DNA of 64,000 bases from Acetobacter syzygii (GCF_000964225.1 NZ_BAMZ01000022.1:33003-97002), one strand, 5' to 3'; positions 41,005 to 50,974 are shown, numbered from the stretch's first letter. Notes: generated by a model from the letters alone, not told the origin. Numbers and translations are program-made.

Positions 41005-42555
41005 ATGCGCAAACGGTCCGGGTTGCCTCCAAATTTTCTGGTTGTTGTGGCCGACCAGCTTACAGCGAGCGTCCTGCCTGCACTTCTGGGTGGGCGGGAC
41101 CCGTCCGTTGTCAAGGTGCCAACACTCAGCAAACTGGCCAGAAGCGGCACGGTTTTTGCCAATGCCTACACCCCAAGCCCCCTGTGCGGCCCGGCACGCA
41201 GCGCGCTGATGACCGGCCTGCTCCCCTCCCACAACCATGTGTATGACAATGGCTGCGAATGGCACGCAGATATACCAACATTTGGCCATCGCCTGCGCCT
41301 TGCTGGCTACCAGACCATTCTGGCAGGCAAAATGCACTTTGTCGGCGCAGACCAGCTCCACGGGTTTGAAGAACGGCTGACAACAGACATCTACCCGGCC
41401 GATTTTACATGGGTACCCGACTGGACCAACCGGACCGGACGGCCAGACTGGTACCATTCCATGGATTCCGTGCTGAATGCAGGCCCGGTGCTCCGCAGTA
41501 ACCAGCTTGATTTTGATGAGGAAGTGGCTTTTGCCACACGGCGCAAACTCTACGACCTAGCCCGCGCCAGCACACAGGCGGGTCAGCCACAGCGGCCGTT
41601 CTGCCTTGTTACGTCTTTTACCCACCCCCACGACCCGTTCAACATTACCCCCCAATGGTGGGATCTATACGAAAACACCCCCATACCGCTCCCCCGTGTG
41701 GCGGCACCCTGCCCCACGCACCCTGCCGAACTGCGCATCCGCGAGGCCTGCGGCATTAACGCCGCGCCTCCAACCGATGCGGATATACTACGCGCCCGCC
41801 GCGCCTATTACGGTGCCATTTCTTACGTAGACCACCAGCTCAGGCAGTTACTGGACACACTGGCGGAAACCGGGTTGGACAAAACCACAGCCGTTGTTTT
41901 TACCAGCGATCATGGAGAAATGCTGGGAGAACATGGGCAATGGTACAAAATGTCGTTCCGCGAGGGCGCGTGCCGTATCCCCCTTATTATTGCCCTGCCC
42001 GGGCAGCAGACACCCCACCGCATTACGCAGGCCGTGAGTCTGGCCGATGTGGGGGAAACACTGTGCGCACTGGCCCATGCCCCCGCCGCCCCCCAGACCC
42101 ATGGCCGGGACCTGAGTGCCTGCCTGCTGGGTAACCCGCTTGAACAGGACGAAATTTTTGGTGAATACCTTGGCGAAGGCACCTTTGCCCCCACGGTTAT
42201 GATCCGCCGGGGCCGATGGAAGTTCGTACACACCCCCGAAGACCCCAACCAACTGTATGATGTGCAGCAAGATGCGGATGAAACCCGCAATCTGGCAGGC
42301 CAGCCTGAACACGCACAGACAGAAGCCGCGTTTTTAAACGAAGTCCAGAGCCGGTGGAACCTGAATACCCTGCACAGCAGCGTGCTGGCCAGCCAGCAAA
42401 GGCGCGCTCTGGTCAAACGGGCACTGGCTACGGGGCGCTGTACGCCATGGGACTACCAGCCCCCTGCCAATGCCCACCGCCAATACATCAGAAATCACAA
42501 ACCTCTGGAGCAGCTTGAGGCCGAAGCCCGCCTGCCCTACCCGAGGAACGGATAG
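41005..42555 (+). CDS. betC: Choline-sulfatase-type sulfatase
   Basis: The 516-residue product is a type I sulfatase. The formylglycine site is SPLCGPARSALMTG (Cys61, CxPxR), metal ligands appear in NFLVVVADQLT and TSDHGEMLGEHGQWYKMSF, and GYQTILAGKMHFVG is typical of BetC. The fixed segment FTHPHDPF and a C-terminal DYQPPANAHRQYIRN tail are also choline-sulfatase features. It would cleave choline-O-sulfate to choline and sulfate. ATG 41005 is used; TTG 40981 is an alternative. Cys-type sulfatases need a maturase encoded elsewhere. Next come a TonB receptor and an MFS carrier on the same strand. Confidence 0.85.
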   Translation: MRKRSGLPPNFLVVVADQLTASVLPALLGGRDPSVVKVPTLSKLARSGTVFANAYTPSPLCGPARSALMTGLLPSHNHVYDNGCEWHADIPTFGHRLRLAGYQTILAGKMHFVGADQLHGFEERLTTDIYPADFTWVPDWTNRTGRPDWYHSMDSVLNAGPVLRSNQLDFDEEVAFATRRKLYDLARASTQAGQPQRPFCLVTSFTHPHDPFNITPQWWDLYENTPIPLPRVAAPCPTHPAELRIREACGINAAPPTDADILRARRAYYGAISYVDHQLRQLLDTLAETGLDKTTAVVFTSDHGEMLGEHGQWYKMSFREGACRIPLIIALPGQQTPHRITQAVSLADVGETLCALAHAPAAPQTHGRDLSACLLGNPLEQDEIFGEYLGEGTFAPTVMIRRGRWKFVHTPEDPNQLYDVQQDADETRNLAGQPEHAQTEAAFLNEVQSRWNLNTLHSSVLASQQRRALVKRALATGRCTPWDYQPPANAHRQYIRNHKPLEQLEAEARLPYPRNG

Positions 42556-42562
42556 AACAGCC

Positions 42563-44941
42563 ATGGTTTTTGCTCCCATTACCCACCGCGTTACCTTTGC
42601 TCTGGTACTCTCAACCAGCACGGTTTACGCAGCCAGCGCCACCGAACAGCCCCAACCCAAACCCCAGCAGCACGCCAGAACCACTCCCCAACGGGCCGCT
42701 ACCCCACCCGCAGCCCCCAGGCAGGCAAGTGGCAAGCTGGAGGAAATAACCGTCCGCTCCAACAAACGCGCGCAGGCCGCCAACAACACACCGGCTTCCA
42801 TTGTTGCACTCAGTGGTAAAACCCTGCAAACAACCGGCGTGCGCGATGCCCTGACCCTTGCGCGCGATGTACCCGGCCTGATGGCCGAAACAACATCAGG
42901 CTCAGCCAATCCACGCTACAGATTGCGCGGCATTGGCACCAACGACTTTTCGGCCAACATGACAACGGCTGTCGGCGTTTCTGAGGATGATGTGTTCCTC
43001 GATAGTGGCGCATCGCAGGGCGTGCCGATTTATGACCTTGACCATGTGGAGGTTTTCCGTGGCCCACAGGGTACCTTGCAGGGCAAGAACACAACGGCGG
43101 GCATGGTCTCCTACTATACAAAAAAGCCGACCAACAAACTCGATGGTTACGTGCGCGGCACAGCAGGGAATTATGGCCTATGGGGGGAAGAAGGTGCTTT
43201 GGGGGGGCCACTGATCAAAGATAAGCTGATGGCCCGCTTTGCCATAGTCAACCGTGATTATGACGGACAGTACTACAATGGCACCCACAAAAACCCGACA
43301 GGGGGCTACCAGTATTACGATATGCGCGGGCAGATCCTTGCCAAACCGGTAGAAAATCTGTCCATCCTTGTCAAAGCCCATCTGGGGCGGAACAAGACCA
43401 TGGTGCCCATTGACCATGTTGGTCTGCTGGATGGCGGCACGGATGCGCAGGGATATGCCCAGACCTCCGTACGCAACATTCAGAATAACGGACGCACGGA
43501 TGCCACAACCCGGCGTTCCGGCCTGTCCGTTAATGCCAAATATGATTTTGCCAACGGGTGGAGTCTGGCCGATATTTTTGCGCTGGAATGGAACCACTTC
43601 AACGTTTTTTCTGATGATGATGCAAGCCCGGCCCCCATTGATTATCAGGAAAACATTGGGGGTGTTGCGCGTGTTTTAAGCAACGAATTCCGGGTCGTTT
43701 CTCCACAGAACAAAAAAATCCGTTATGTGGGCGGGGTGTATTACATGCGTAACCTCACACAGTCCTATAGCCAGCAGCCCCTTTATAGCCCCACGGATTT
43801 TGGAGTGGGGGGCAATGCCTCCAGCTTCAACATCAACACGCAGGACGCAGCGGTTTTTTCCGCCCTTTCCTTCGACCTTGCCCCACGCCTGACGCTGGAC
43901 ATTGGCGGGCGCTTTACCTCGGAGACCAGAAGCGCCAATGGCGAGGCATGGGCTTACAATACAGACCCATCCAACCCCTATTATACAGGGGACCGGGCTG
44001 TTACCTACATCAACACCAACACAAATACCTTTATAGACCCCACCACCGGGCAGGCCATGAGCGGCCCTCCGCTGCACAAGACTTTTAACAAGGATAGCGA
44101 GGACGCAAGCCTTAAATACCGCTTTGCTCCCGGTGTTATTGGCTACCTGCGTTATGCCCGCGGGTTCCGGACAGGCAATTACAACACTTACGTTGCCACC
44201 ACATCCGACTTTAGCCTGTACAACCCCGAAGAGCTGACGGATTATGAAGGTGGGGTCAAAGCCCGCATCTGGGGTGGAAAAGCCCAGCTTAACCTGTCCG
44301 GTTTTCATTATGACTATAACAATATGCAGGTGACTATTCTGCAAAACACCGGCACCCACACCACCAATGCAGCACAGGCGGTCTCCAACGGTTTTGAATT
44401 TGAAGGGCAGATCCGCCCGCTCCCCAACCTGTTTGGCTCCTTTGGGGTTTCCTACCAGGATGCACACTACACCAATTTTAAAAACGCCAGTGCCCCTACG
44501 CCCTTTAACGGAGGGAACCCGGTCAACCTTTCTGGCCAGCCACTGGAGCGCGCGCCCCGCGTAACGGCCAATTTTTTACTCAGCTATAAAATCCCTGTCT
44601 CCTTTGGGGATTTTACGGTGCAGACAGACTGGCGCTACACAAGCCGCTATCGTTTTCAGGCATGGTCGGACGCACACGCCACAACCCCCGCTGCGTTTCT
44701 CGCATCCCCGCAGATGCAGGCTCTGGTGCGGCAGTCTTTTTCGCAAAATCCGGTTATTACGGGCAATGTGCGCGTTGCCTGGCACTCAGTGGACGAAAAA
44801 ATGGAAGTGGCTTTCTGGCTGCATAACGTAACCAACCAGATGACTTACACCAACGCTTTTGGCGAATTTTTTAACCGTAATATCAGCCGCTATCCGGGGG
44901 ACCTGCGAGCTTTTGGTTTTGAAGTCATGCGGTCCCTGTAA
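42563..44941 (+). CDS. TonB-dependent receptor, sulfatase-linked
   Basis: The 792-residue product has a signal peptide, a Pro/Gln-rich linker and a TonB-box-like KLEEITVRSNKR. The plug is VRDALTLARDVPGLMAETTS, RLRGIGTNDFSANMTTAVGV, VEVFRGPQGTLQGKNTTAGM and VSYYTKKPTN, followed by a barrel ending in Phe (GFEVMRSL). There is no STN domain, so no direct sigma signalling. Its plug wording matches the large CirA/'iron complex' class often adapted to other substrates. Starting seven bases after the sulfatase stop and overlapping the MFS gene, it probably imports a sulfated compound. The substrate is inferred. Confidence 0.85.
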   Translation: MVFAPITHRVTFALVLSTSTVYAASATEQPQPKPQQHARTTPQRAATPPAAPRQASGKLEEITVRSNKRAQAANNTPASIVALSGKTLQTTGVRDALTLARDVPGLMAETTSGSANPRYRLRGIGTNDFSANMTTAVGVSEDDVFLDSGASQGVPIYDLDHVEVFRGPQGTLQGKNTTAGMVSYYTKKPTNKLDGYVRGTAGNYGLWGEEGALGGPLIKDKLMARFAIVNRDYDGQYYNGTHKNPTGGYQYYDMRGQILAKPVENLSILVKAHLGRNKTMVPIDHVGLLDGGTDAQGYAQTSVRNIQNNGRTDATTRRSGLSVNAKYDFANGWSLADIFALEWNHFNVFSDDDASPAPIDYQENIGGVARVLSNEFRVVSPQNKKIRYVGGVYYMRNLTQSYSQQPLYSPTDFGVGGNASSFNINTQDAAVFSALSFDLAPRLTLDIGGRFTSETRSANGEAWAYNTDPSNPYYTGDRAVTYINTNTNTFIDPTTGQAMSGPPLHKTFNKDSEDASLKYRFAPGVIGYLRYARGFRTGNYNTYVATTSDFSLYNPEELTDYEGGVKARIWGGKAQLNLSGFHYDYNNMQVTILQNTGTHTTNAAQAVSNGFEFEGQIRPLPNLFGSFGVSYQDAHYTNFKNASAPTPFNGGNPVNLSGQPLERAPRVTANFLLSYKIPVSFGDFTVQTDWRYTSRYRFQAWSDAHATTPAAFLASPQMQALVRQSFSQNPVITGNVRVAWHSVDEKMEVAFWLHNVTNQMTYTNAFGEFFNRNISRYPGDLRAFGFEVMRSL

Positions 44942-46182
44942 TGGCACGGGCGCTGCACAACCGGGCCGGGCTTTATGTACTGGTAGCTATCAGCGCCGTG
45001 GACTGCGCCGCCCATAGCATGAACTCGCTTGGCCCATTTGCCGTGGGGGAACTGGTGCGCAACGGGCACCTGAGCATTATGCAGGCTGGATTATGGAGCT
45101 GCGTGGAAATGCTGGCCTACGCAACCGCCATGACCAGCATAGCCCCTTTATCCCCCAAGGTCCGTTTGCGCAGCCTTGCCCTGTCCGCCACAGTGGGTCT
45201 GGTCATTGCTCAGGCCGGGTCTGCCTTTGCCACAGGTATGGGGGCTTTGCTGCTCCTGCGCGTGTTGTCCGGTAGCAGTCTGGGGGCCTTGAATGCGGTG
45301 GTCAACATTGGCGCCAGCAGGCTGGGCAAGCCAGTGTTTGTGCTCTCTTTTGTTATGGTGGTGCAAACTGTTGTGTTTAGCATTGCCAGCATTTTTCTAC
45401 CCCATGCAGCCACACTGGCGGGGCAAAAAGGGGTTTTTGCCGCACTGGCAGGTCTTGTGCTGCTCCTGCTCCCCGCCATGGTTTTTTTGCCCGATACGGC
45501 GGATGCCACTCCCGTATCCCCTCATCCACCCTCCGGCGGCTCCCCCACACCAGATGCCAGTTTATGGGCCCTACTGGCCGTACTGTTTTATACTGGCGGC
45601 AGTTTGGCCGTATGGCCTTTTACAGAACGGATCGGAGCCGCCGTTGGGTTGCAGACCACCTCTTTTGGTATTTTATCGGCCATAGCCAATATTGTAGGAC
45701 TGGTGGTCTGCCTTGTAACGGCCCTGCGTAGCCACAGGCACAGCACAAGCCCGCTGCTGGTCCCCGCCATTGTGCTGATTGGTGGCGTGTGCGTGCTTCA
45801 GGCCTGCCCGCCCACCCGCCTGCTGTTCTGCACCGCGTTTATATTCAACTACGCCCTATGGTTTTTTATCTACCCCAGTCTTGTGGGGCTGGCCTGCCTT
45901 GTGGACCCATCCGGCAAACTGGCAGCCCGAGCAGGTGGCGCGTGGATGTTCTCCCAAGCGGCCACAACCCTGTTTGCCAGCGCCACCCAGAACGACGGGC
46001 TGTACCTGTGGACCGGCCTGTTCAGCCTTGTGCTGTGCATTTGCGCGGCCCTTTCCACACTCATGGCAACATACCAGAACCAGCAGGGGGTTGTTCCACC
46101 CGCTCCTGCCAGCCCCACCAAGGATGGGCCTCCTTTGCCAGAACGTGCCACGCTACCAGGTCAGCCAACCGAACCTGCATAA
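44941..46182 (+). CDS. MFS transporter, sulfatase-linked
   Basis: The 413-residue product has about twelve membrane segments with weak MFS signatures (GLYVLVAISAVDCAAHSMNS in helix 1, LLLLRVLSGSSLGALNAVVN around helices 4-5). The C terminus is Pro-rich. The stop of the TonB receptor and this ATG share an A (TAATG), indicating tight coupling. It should move the ligand brought into the periplasm by the receptor, or a product of the sulfatase, across the inner membrane. Substrate unknown. Confidence 0.8.
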   Translation: MARALHNRAGLYVLVAISAVDCAAHSMNSLGPFAVGELVRNGHLSIMQAGLWSCVEMLAYATAMTSIAPLSPKVRLRSLALSATVGLVIAQAGSAFATGMGALLLLRVLSGSSLGALNAVVNIGASRLGKPVFVLSFVMVVQTVVFSIASIFLPHAATLAGQKGVFAALAGLVLLLLPAMVFLPDTADATPVSPHPPSGGSPTPDASLWALLAVLFYTGGSLAVWPFTERIGAAVGLQTTSFGILSAIANIVGLVVCLVTALRSHRHSTSPLLVPAIVLIGGVCVLQACPPTRLLFCTAFIFNYALWFFIYPSLVGLACLVDPSGKLAARAGGAWMFSQAATTLFASATQNDGLYLWTGLFSLVLCICAALSTLMATYQNQQGVVPPAPASPTKDGPPLPERATLPGQPTEPA

Positions 46183-46300
46183 CGCCCGGTCCCACCATAA
46201 CAACCGGCAGAACAACTGGCGGGGCTGACTATACCCTCCGCCACATATCCGCACGCAGGGCATGGACAGCACGGCAGCCGGGTTCTATTTTCCGCCGGTG

Positions 46301-47578
46301 ATGACCTCTTTACCCACCCCCATCCGTATCGGCATTGATTTTGGCACCACCAATAGTGTGATTGTCATTGCCCGGCCCGATCATACGATCCAGACCATCC
46401 TCTTCCCCACTCCCGAAGGAGGCAAGAGCGAAACCTGCCGCACATTGCTGGCCTTATGGCAGGAGGAGGAAGGAGGCAGGCGTATTGCCCAGCGTGCCGT
46501 GGGGGCTTACGCCATTGAAGCCCATATGGATGACCCGGCCGAAACGCGGCTGATCATGTCCATGAAGTCCTATCTGGCTCAGGCCAGCTTCCGCGAGACA
46601 CAGGTGTTCGGCCAGCGCCTGTCGCTGGAAAGCCTGATTGCCACCTTCCTGCGCGAACTCATGACGCTTGGTGGTCTTTCCCCCGCACAGTGCCATGTTA
46701 CGGTTGGGCGGCCTGTGCATTTTGTAGGGGACAATGCAGATGATGCACTGGGGGAAACCCGCCTGCGTGCAGCATTCGCCCAGGCAGGCTTTGCGGATGT
46801 GTCGGTCATGATGGAGCCAGAGGCCGCGGGCTGGCGCTTTATGCAACGGCTGAACCACCCCGCAACCGTACTGGTCGGAGACTTTGGTGGTGGCACCAGT
46901 GACTTTTCGGTTGTGCGGTTTGACCCAGCCAGCCCCAACGCCACGCAGCCACTCGGCCACGCAGGCGTTGGCCTGGCCGGAGACCAGTTTGACTTCCGCA
47001 TTATTGACCATGTTGTTGCCCCTTATCTGGGGCGTGACTGCACATTCCGTATTATGGGGGGCGAACCACTGCCCGTGCCAATTGAGTGGTACCATGCCCT
47101 TGCCCGCTGGCACCGGCTCTCGCTCATGCGTACACCGCGTATTCTGAACGAAATAGCAGATGTGGCCCGCACTGCATCCGAACCGGACAAGCTGAAAAAC
47201 CTGATCGAACTCATCCGCGAACAACGGGGGCAGGAACTTTACAACGCTGTTTCTGCGACCAAACGCGCCTTGTCCTCTCAGGCAACGGCGGATCTGTCAT
47301 TCTCACAACCGGGGCTGGAGATTGCCACAACCATCTCGCGCATGGATTTTGAACGCTGGATTGCCCCCGATATTGCCCGACTGGGTGCGGGCATAGACGC
47401 AGCGTTAAGCGAAGCAGAACTTGAGCCAGCCCAGATTGACCGCGTTTTTCTAACAGGTGGCACGTCCTTTGTGCCCGCCGTGCGCAACCTGTTTACCAAC
47501 CGCTTTGGGGAAGATCGCGTGGAACTGGGGGGAGAGTTTGTCTCCGTTGCCGAAGGGCTGGCACTCGCCGGGGCATAA
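46301..47578 (+). CDS. Hsp70-like ATPase (YegD-type)
   Basis: The 425-residue product has the actin-fold nucleotide motifs: IGIDFGTTNSVIVIAR, VLVGDFGGGTSDFSVVRF and the late VFLTGGTSFVPAVRNLF. It lacks the C-terminal substrate domain of DnaK, as YegD proteins do. The role is poorly defined and the motifs imply ATP binding. Two ATGs are possible, 46262 and 46301; I give the second because homologous proteins start shortly before the first phosphate motif, but neither has a good ribosome site. It seems to be a single gene followed by a hairpin. Confidence 0.82.
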   Translation: MTSLPTPIRIGIDFGTTNSVIVIARPDHTIQTILFPTPEGGKSETCRTLLALWQEEEGGRRIAQRAVGAYAIEAHMDDPAETRLIMSMKSYLAQASFRETQVFGQRLSLESLIATFLRELMTLGGLSPAQCHVTVGRPVHFVGDNADDALGETRLRAAFAQAGFADVSVMMEPEAAGWRFMQRLNHPATVLVGDFGGGTSDFSVVRFDPASPNATQPLGHAGVGLAGDQFDFRIIDHVVAPYLGRDCTFRIMGGEPLPVPIEWYHALARWHRLSLMRTPRILNEIADVARTASEPDKLKNLIELIREQRGQELYNAVSATKRALSSQATADLSFSQPGLEIATTISRMDFERWIAPDIARLGAGIDAALSEAELEPAQIDRVFLTGGTSFVPAVRNLFTNRFGEDRVELGGEFVSVAEGLALAGA

Positions 47579-47580
47579 CA

Positions 47581-47613
47581 CGCCCCATAGGCGCTGCATG
47601 GCCTTATGGGGCG
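47581..47613 (+). terminator. Hairpin after the Hsp70-like gene
   Basis: CGCCCCATA-GGC (47581-47592) pairs with GCC-T-TATGGGGCG (47601-47613) with one bulged T, three bases after the stop. No T run follows, so it is a weak or factor-dependent terminator. Confidence 0.5.
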
Positions 47614-47670
47614 GCTAACTGTGACATGTGTGGCGTGTGCACATACGGCGCACACGCCAGCCCAGAGCTT

Positions 47671-47961
47671 TTATGGCTGCCCTTCTACAATCGTTACGCG
47701 GTAGGTAGCACCCTTGTGCCGGTGCGCAGCAACCGCCTGATAGGCTGGGCTGTCGTACCATGTGCGTGCGGCCTGCATTGTGGGGAATTCAAGAATAACA
47801 ATCCCCTCCGGCCCGTTACCTTCCAGCTTGTCCAACTGACCATACAGCGCCAGAAACTTTATTGGATGCCCTTCAAAGGTCGGAGCGACCGTGTTCATAT
47901 ACGTATCCAGCTCCGCACTGTCCTCAGTGCTCTCACGCGTAAAAACAACGTATGCGCTCAT
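47671..47961 (-). CDS. DUF1330 protein
   Basis: The 96-residue product is a typical DUF1330 ferredoxin-like (dimeric alpha/beta barrel) protein. It has YVVFTRESTEDSAELDTYMN, LEGNGPEGIVILEFPTMQAA and TWYDSPAYQAVAAHRHKGAT, where the W-Y-x-SPxYQ block is the family signature. Function unknown; related folds handle small aromatic or unstable substrates. AGGAG precedes the start. It is a single minus-strand gene. Confidence 0.88.
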   Translation of the reverse strand: MSAYVVFTRESTEDSAELDTYMNTVAPTFEGHPIKFLALYGQLDKLEGNGPEGIVILEFPTMQAARTWYDSPAYQAVAAHRHKGATYRVTIVEGQP

Positions 47962-48395
47962 AATCTTCTACTCTCCTGATAAATTTGGATACAACAGCAC
48001 TTCTGGGGGTATCCGGTATTAGGGCCGTCGTTCCAGATTTTCAGTCTATCCATCTCGGCAGAGGCCGCAACCCAGCTCACGATCATTTTTACACCGTATC
48101 ATTTAAGCTGATGGTTACTATTAGATTTATTCGCTACAGCAAACGCCTTCAATACGATACCGTTACATAAACGAATTGGAGATAGCCTGTCTGTCATGGC
48201 GGTTTGCGTGGATATGAGGCCGAGCATCCCCCCTGCTCAACTTTACGGAACGGGCCGCATGTTTTGCATTACCGCTCCCATAAATCTGCATTGCCACACC
48301 CCTGACCGGGGGAAAGCTCTCAACCGCTCAGGCACCCAGCACTACCCTGCAACAGACGTTGCTCCCGCCCGTTTGGAGCATAACAAGATAAAGCC
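47962..48395. other. 434-bp divergent intergenic region
   Basis: This separates the DUF1330 gene from the EamA exporter gene and must hold both promoters. The 67-codon frame at 48196-48399, which would overlap the exporter start, is Pro/His/Cys-rich with no good ribosome site and I do not call it. No strong dyad or riboswitch core seen. Confidence 0.45.
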
Positions 48396-49229
48396 ATGAG
48401 CATATTCCTGTTTTCCGTTATTCTGTTTGCTGCATTACTCCATGCGCTTTGGAATACTCTGGTTAAAAGTGCACCGGACAAGTTTTTAACCACAACGCTT
48501 GTTACCGCATCCGCCACATTACTGGCTGTGGTGCTTCTGCCTTTTCTGCCCGCGCCACTGGCTGCAAGCTGGCCGTATATTGTGCTCTCTGCCGTGTTGC
48601 AGGTTGTGTATTATACGCTTGTTGCGCGGGTGTACCACATTGTGGATATTGGGCAGGCCTACCCGATCATGCGCGGTGGAGCACCTTTGCTGGTTGCCGT
48701 ACTCAACCTGTTTATCCAAAAAGAAGTTCTCCCCCCTGCGGCGTGGCTGGGTGTGTGTGTGATCTGTGTGGGCATTCTGTGCATGACCACCCTTCACTCC
48801 CGCTCGCAAAGATCGGGGGTTATACTCTCTTTGCTCATTGCGGCCATTATCGCCAGTTACACACTGGTTGATGGCATGGGGGTACGCCTCTCCCATGCCC
48901 CCGCTGCTTACACCTTATGGATTTTCCTGCTTACGGGCCTGCCGCTTCTGGGGTGGTCCGTGGTGCGGAACCCCGCCAGAATAGGGCGTTATGCGCTTAA
49001 AAACTGGTCTTATGGAATTATTGGTGGCGCCAGCACCATTGTCTCCTACGGTCTGGCCTTATGGGCCATGACATACGCCCCCATTGCCGTTGTTGCTGCC
49101 CTGCGGGAGACATCGATCCTGTTTGTCACGTTAATTTCTGTCTTCATCCTGCACGAGACAGTCAGCAGACGCCGCATCCTTGGCGCCTGTGTGATTGCAA
49201 TGGGGGCCATGGTCCTGCGGTTAGCCTGA
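48396..49229 (+). CDS. EamA-family (DMT) transporter
   Basis: The 277-residue product has ten hydrophobic segments in two EamA repeats. The first ends IDIGQAYPIMRGGAPLLVAV, the second includes YAPIAVVAALRETSILFVTL followed by FILHETVSRRRILGACVIA. DMT proteins of this group usually export amino acids or other small metabolites. The substrate cannot be read. It is a single gene or precedes the aldolase gene by 129 bases. Confidence 0.85.
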   Translation: MSIFLFSVILFAALLHALWNTLVKSAPDKFLTTTLVTASATLLAVVLLPFLPAPLAASWPYIVLSAVLQVVYYTLVARVYHIVDIGQAYPIMRGGAPLLVAVLNLFIQKEVLPPAAWLGVCVICVGILCMTTLHSRSQRSGVILSLLIAAIIASYTLVDGMGVRLSHAPAAYTLWIFLLTGLPLLGWSVVRNPARIGRYALKNWSYGIIGGASTIVSYGLALWAMTYAPIAVVAALRETSILFVTLISVFILHETVSRRRILGACVIAMGAMVLRLA

Positions 49230-49358
49230 CACACACCCTATAAGGAATACTGAAAGCTGGTATCATGATAACTTTCTTTATTCTCATAGGTAAAAATATT
49301 AATCATATCGATATCGATTCATTCGATCGTGCTGATCCAACAAGGAATATTGACAGAC

Positions 49359-50135
49359 ATGGCGCACCAGATCGTTCCCTCCCCCTCATTAGGCGCTGTT
49401 TTTCTGAGCAATAGCCGCGATCTTGATACCGCAGACATATGGGAAGCACGCAAAGACCTTTCCGCCAGTTTGCAAATGGCCGCCCGGCTGGGACTGGAAG
49501 AAGGCATATGCAACCATTTTTCCGCTGTGGTGCCCGGTCATGATGACCTGTTCCTTGTGAACCCCTATGGTCTGGCCTTTGCCGAGGTCACGCCCGAGCG
49601 GCTGCTGATCTGCGATTATGAAGGGCACGTTCTTGCGGGGGATGGTGTGCCAGAGGCCACCGCCTTTTACATTCATGCCCGTATTCACAAAAACTGCCCA
49701 CGCGCACGTGCGGCCTTCCACACCCATATGCCTTACGCCACGGCACTCGCCATGACGGAAGGTGACCCACTTGTGTTTGCAGGGCAAACCGCGCTCAAAT
49801 TCTATGGCCGTATTGCCGTAGATACGCATTTTAATGGCCTTGCACTCGATGTCGCGGAAGGGGACCGTATTGCCGCCGCCGCAGGGGATGCGGACATTGT
49901 GTTCATGCGCCACCACGGTGTTATGGTTCTGGCCCCCGACATAGCGCAGGCATGGGATGACCTGTATTATCTGGAACGGGCAGCGGAAGTACAATGCCTG
50001 GCCATGGCAACGGGGCGCAGGCTTGTGCCTGTTCCACCAGATGTGGCCGCCCACACAGCCCGGCAGATGCGCGAGGAAGATGGCCAGTCCGCCCGTATGC
50101 ACCTTGCCTCCATACGGCGGCAGATCGGACTGTAA
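49359..50135 (+). CDS. Class II aldolase/adducin-family protein
   Basis: The 258-residue product has the class II aldolase fold: LGLEEGICNHFSAVVPGHDD (the N-H-S binding segment), RAAFHTHMPYATALAM (metal His pair) and VFMRHHGVMVLAPDIAQAWD (third His). Such enzymes are Zn-dependent and act on sugar phosphates or related keto acids; some decarboxylate. It precedes an SDR gene by 58 bases, so the two may act together on a hydroxy acid. The ATG at 49359 follows AAGGA; GTG 49329 is the alternative. Confidence 0.83.
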   Translation: MAHQIVPSPSLGAVFLSNSRDLDTADIWEARKDLSASLQMAARLGLEEGICNHFSAVVPGHDDLFLVNPYGLAFAEVTPERLLICDYEGHVLAGDGVPEATAFYIHARIHKNCPRARAAFHTHMPYATALAMTEGDPLVFAGQTALKFYGRIAVDTHFNGLALDVAEGDRIAAAAGDADIVFMRHHGVMVLAPDIAQAWDDLYYLERAAEVQCLAMATGRRLVPVPPDVAAHTARQMREEDGQSARMHLASIRRQIGL

Positions 50136-50193
50136 CGGTCCGCCCGATAACCAGCCTCCACTTTACAGACCAAACAATAATGGAAAAAACACC

Positions 50194-50964
50194 ATGACAA
50201 CAAACACCACCGCCCCAGTCGCACTCGTAACCGGGGCTACGGCAGGCTTTGGCACCGCAATCACCCACAAGCTGGTCAAGGACGGTTACCGCGTTATTGC
50301 AACCGGGCGGCGCATGGAACGCCTGCAGGCCCTTGCCAACGAACTGGGCGAGGCCGTGCTGCCCCTGCAACTGGATGTGTCTGACAAATCCGCCGTGCGG
50401 GCATTACCCGCCAGCCTGCCTGCTGGCTGGCAGGAAGTGGACGTGCTGGTCAACAATGCCGGTCTGGCGCTTGGGCTGGAAAAAGCATGGGAAACCAATG
50501 TTGATGACTGGGAAACCATGATCGCCACCAACATTAGCGGCATTGTGGAAACAACCCGCGCCCTGCTGCCGGGCATGGTCAGTCGTAACCGTGGACACCT
50601 TATTTTTCTGGGCAGCACGGCTGGCCGCTACCCCTACCCCGGCTCCAACGTATATGGTGCCAGCAAGGCATTTGTGGACCGCTTTACACAAAACCTGCGG
50701 AGCGACCTTTTGGGCAAATCCATTAGGGTGACCAATGTTGCTCCCGGCCTGTGCGGTGGCAGCGAGTTCAGCCTTGTGCGCCTGAAAGATGAGAACAAGG
50801 CAGACGCCGTGTATGAGAACACCTCCCCCCTTACCCCGGAGGACATCGCCAACACGGTTTCATGGATTGTGGGCTGCCCCGCCCATATGAATGTGAACTA
50901 TATTGAAATGATGCCAACATGCCAGGCTGCCGCAGGTCTGGCTGTTGACCGCACAATGGGCTGA
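50194..50964 (+). CDS. NADP-dependent 3-hydroxy acid dehydrogenase-like SDR (YdfG type)
   Basis: The 256-residue product is a classical SDR: VALVTGATAGFGTAIT (G-x3-G-x-G), DVLVNNAGLALG, the catalytic Ser in HLIFLGSTAGRYPYPGSN, and YGASKAF (Tyr-x3-Lys). The GLALGLEKA and RMERLQALANEL pattern resembles E. coli YdfG, which oxidises L-serine, allo-threonine and 3-hydroxy acids with NADP. It follows the aldolase gene and may reduce or oxidise a shared substrate. Start ATG at 50194. Confidence 0.88.
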   Translation: MTTNTTAPVALVTGATAGFGTAITHKLVKDGYRVIATGRRMERLQALANELGEAVLPLQLDVSDKSAVRALPASLPAGWQEVDVLVNNAGLALGLEKAWETNVDDWETMIATNISGIVETTRALLPGMVSRNRGHLIFLGSTAGRYPYPGSNVYGASKAFVDRFTQNLRSDLLGKSIRVTNVAPGLCGGSEFSLVRLKDENKADAVYENTSPLTPEDIANTVSWIVGCPAHMNVNYIEMMPTCQAAAGLAVDRTMG

Positions 50965-50974
50965 ATACCGCCCC

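Noticed and set aside
48196..48399. 67-aa ORF before the EamA gene
   Set aside because: No ribosome site, Pro/His/Cys-rich random composition, and no recognisable pattern.
49957..50193. Upstream extension of the SDR frame
   Set aside because: It overlaps the aldolase gene in another frame; the Rossmann fold starts just after ATG 50194.
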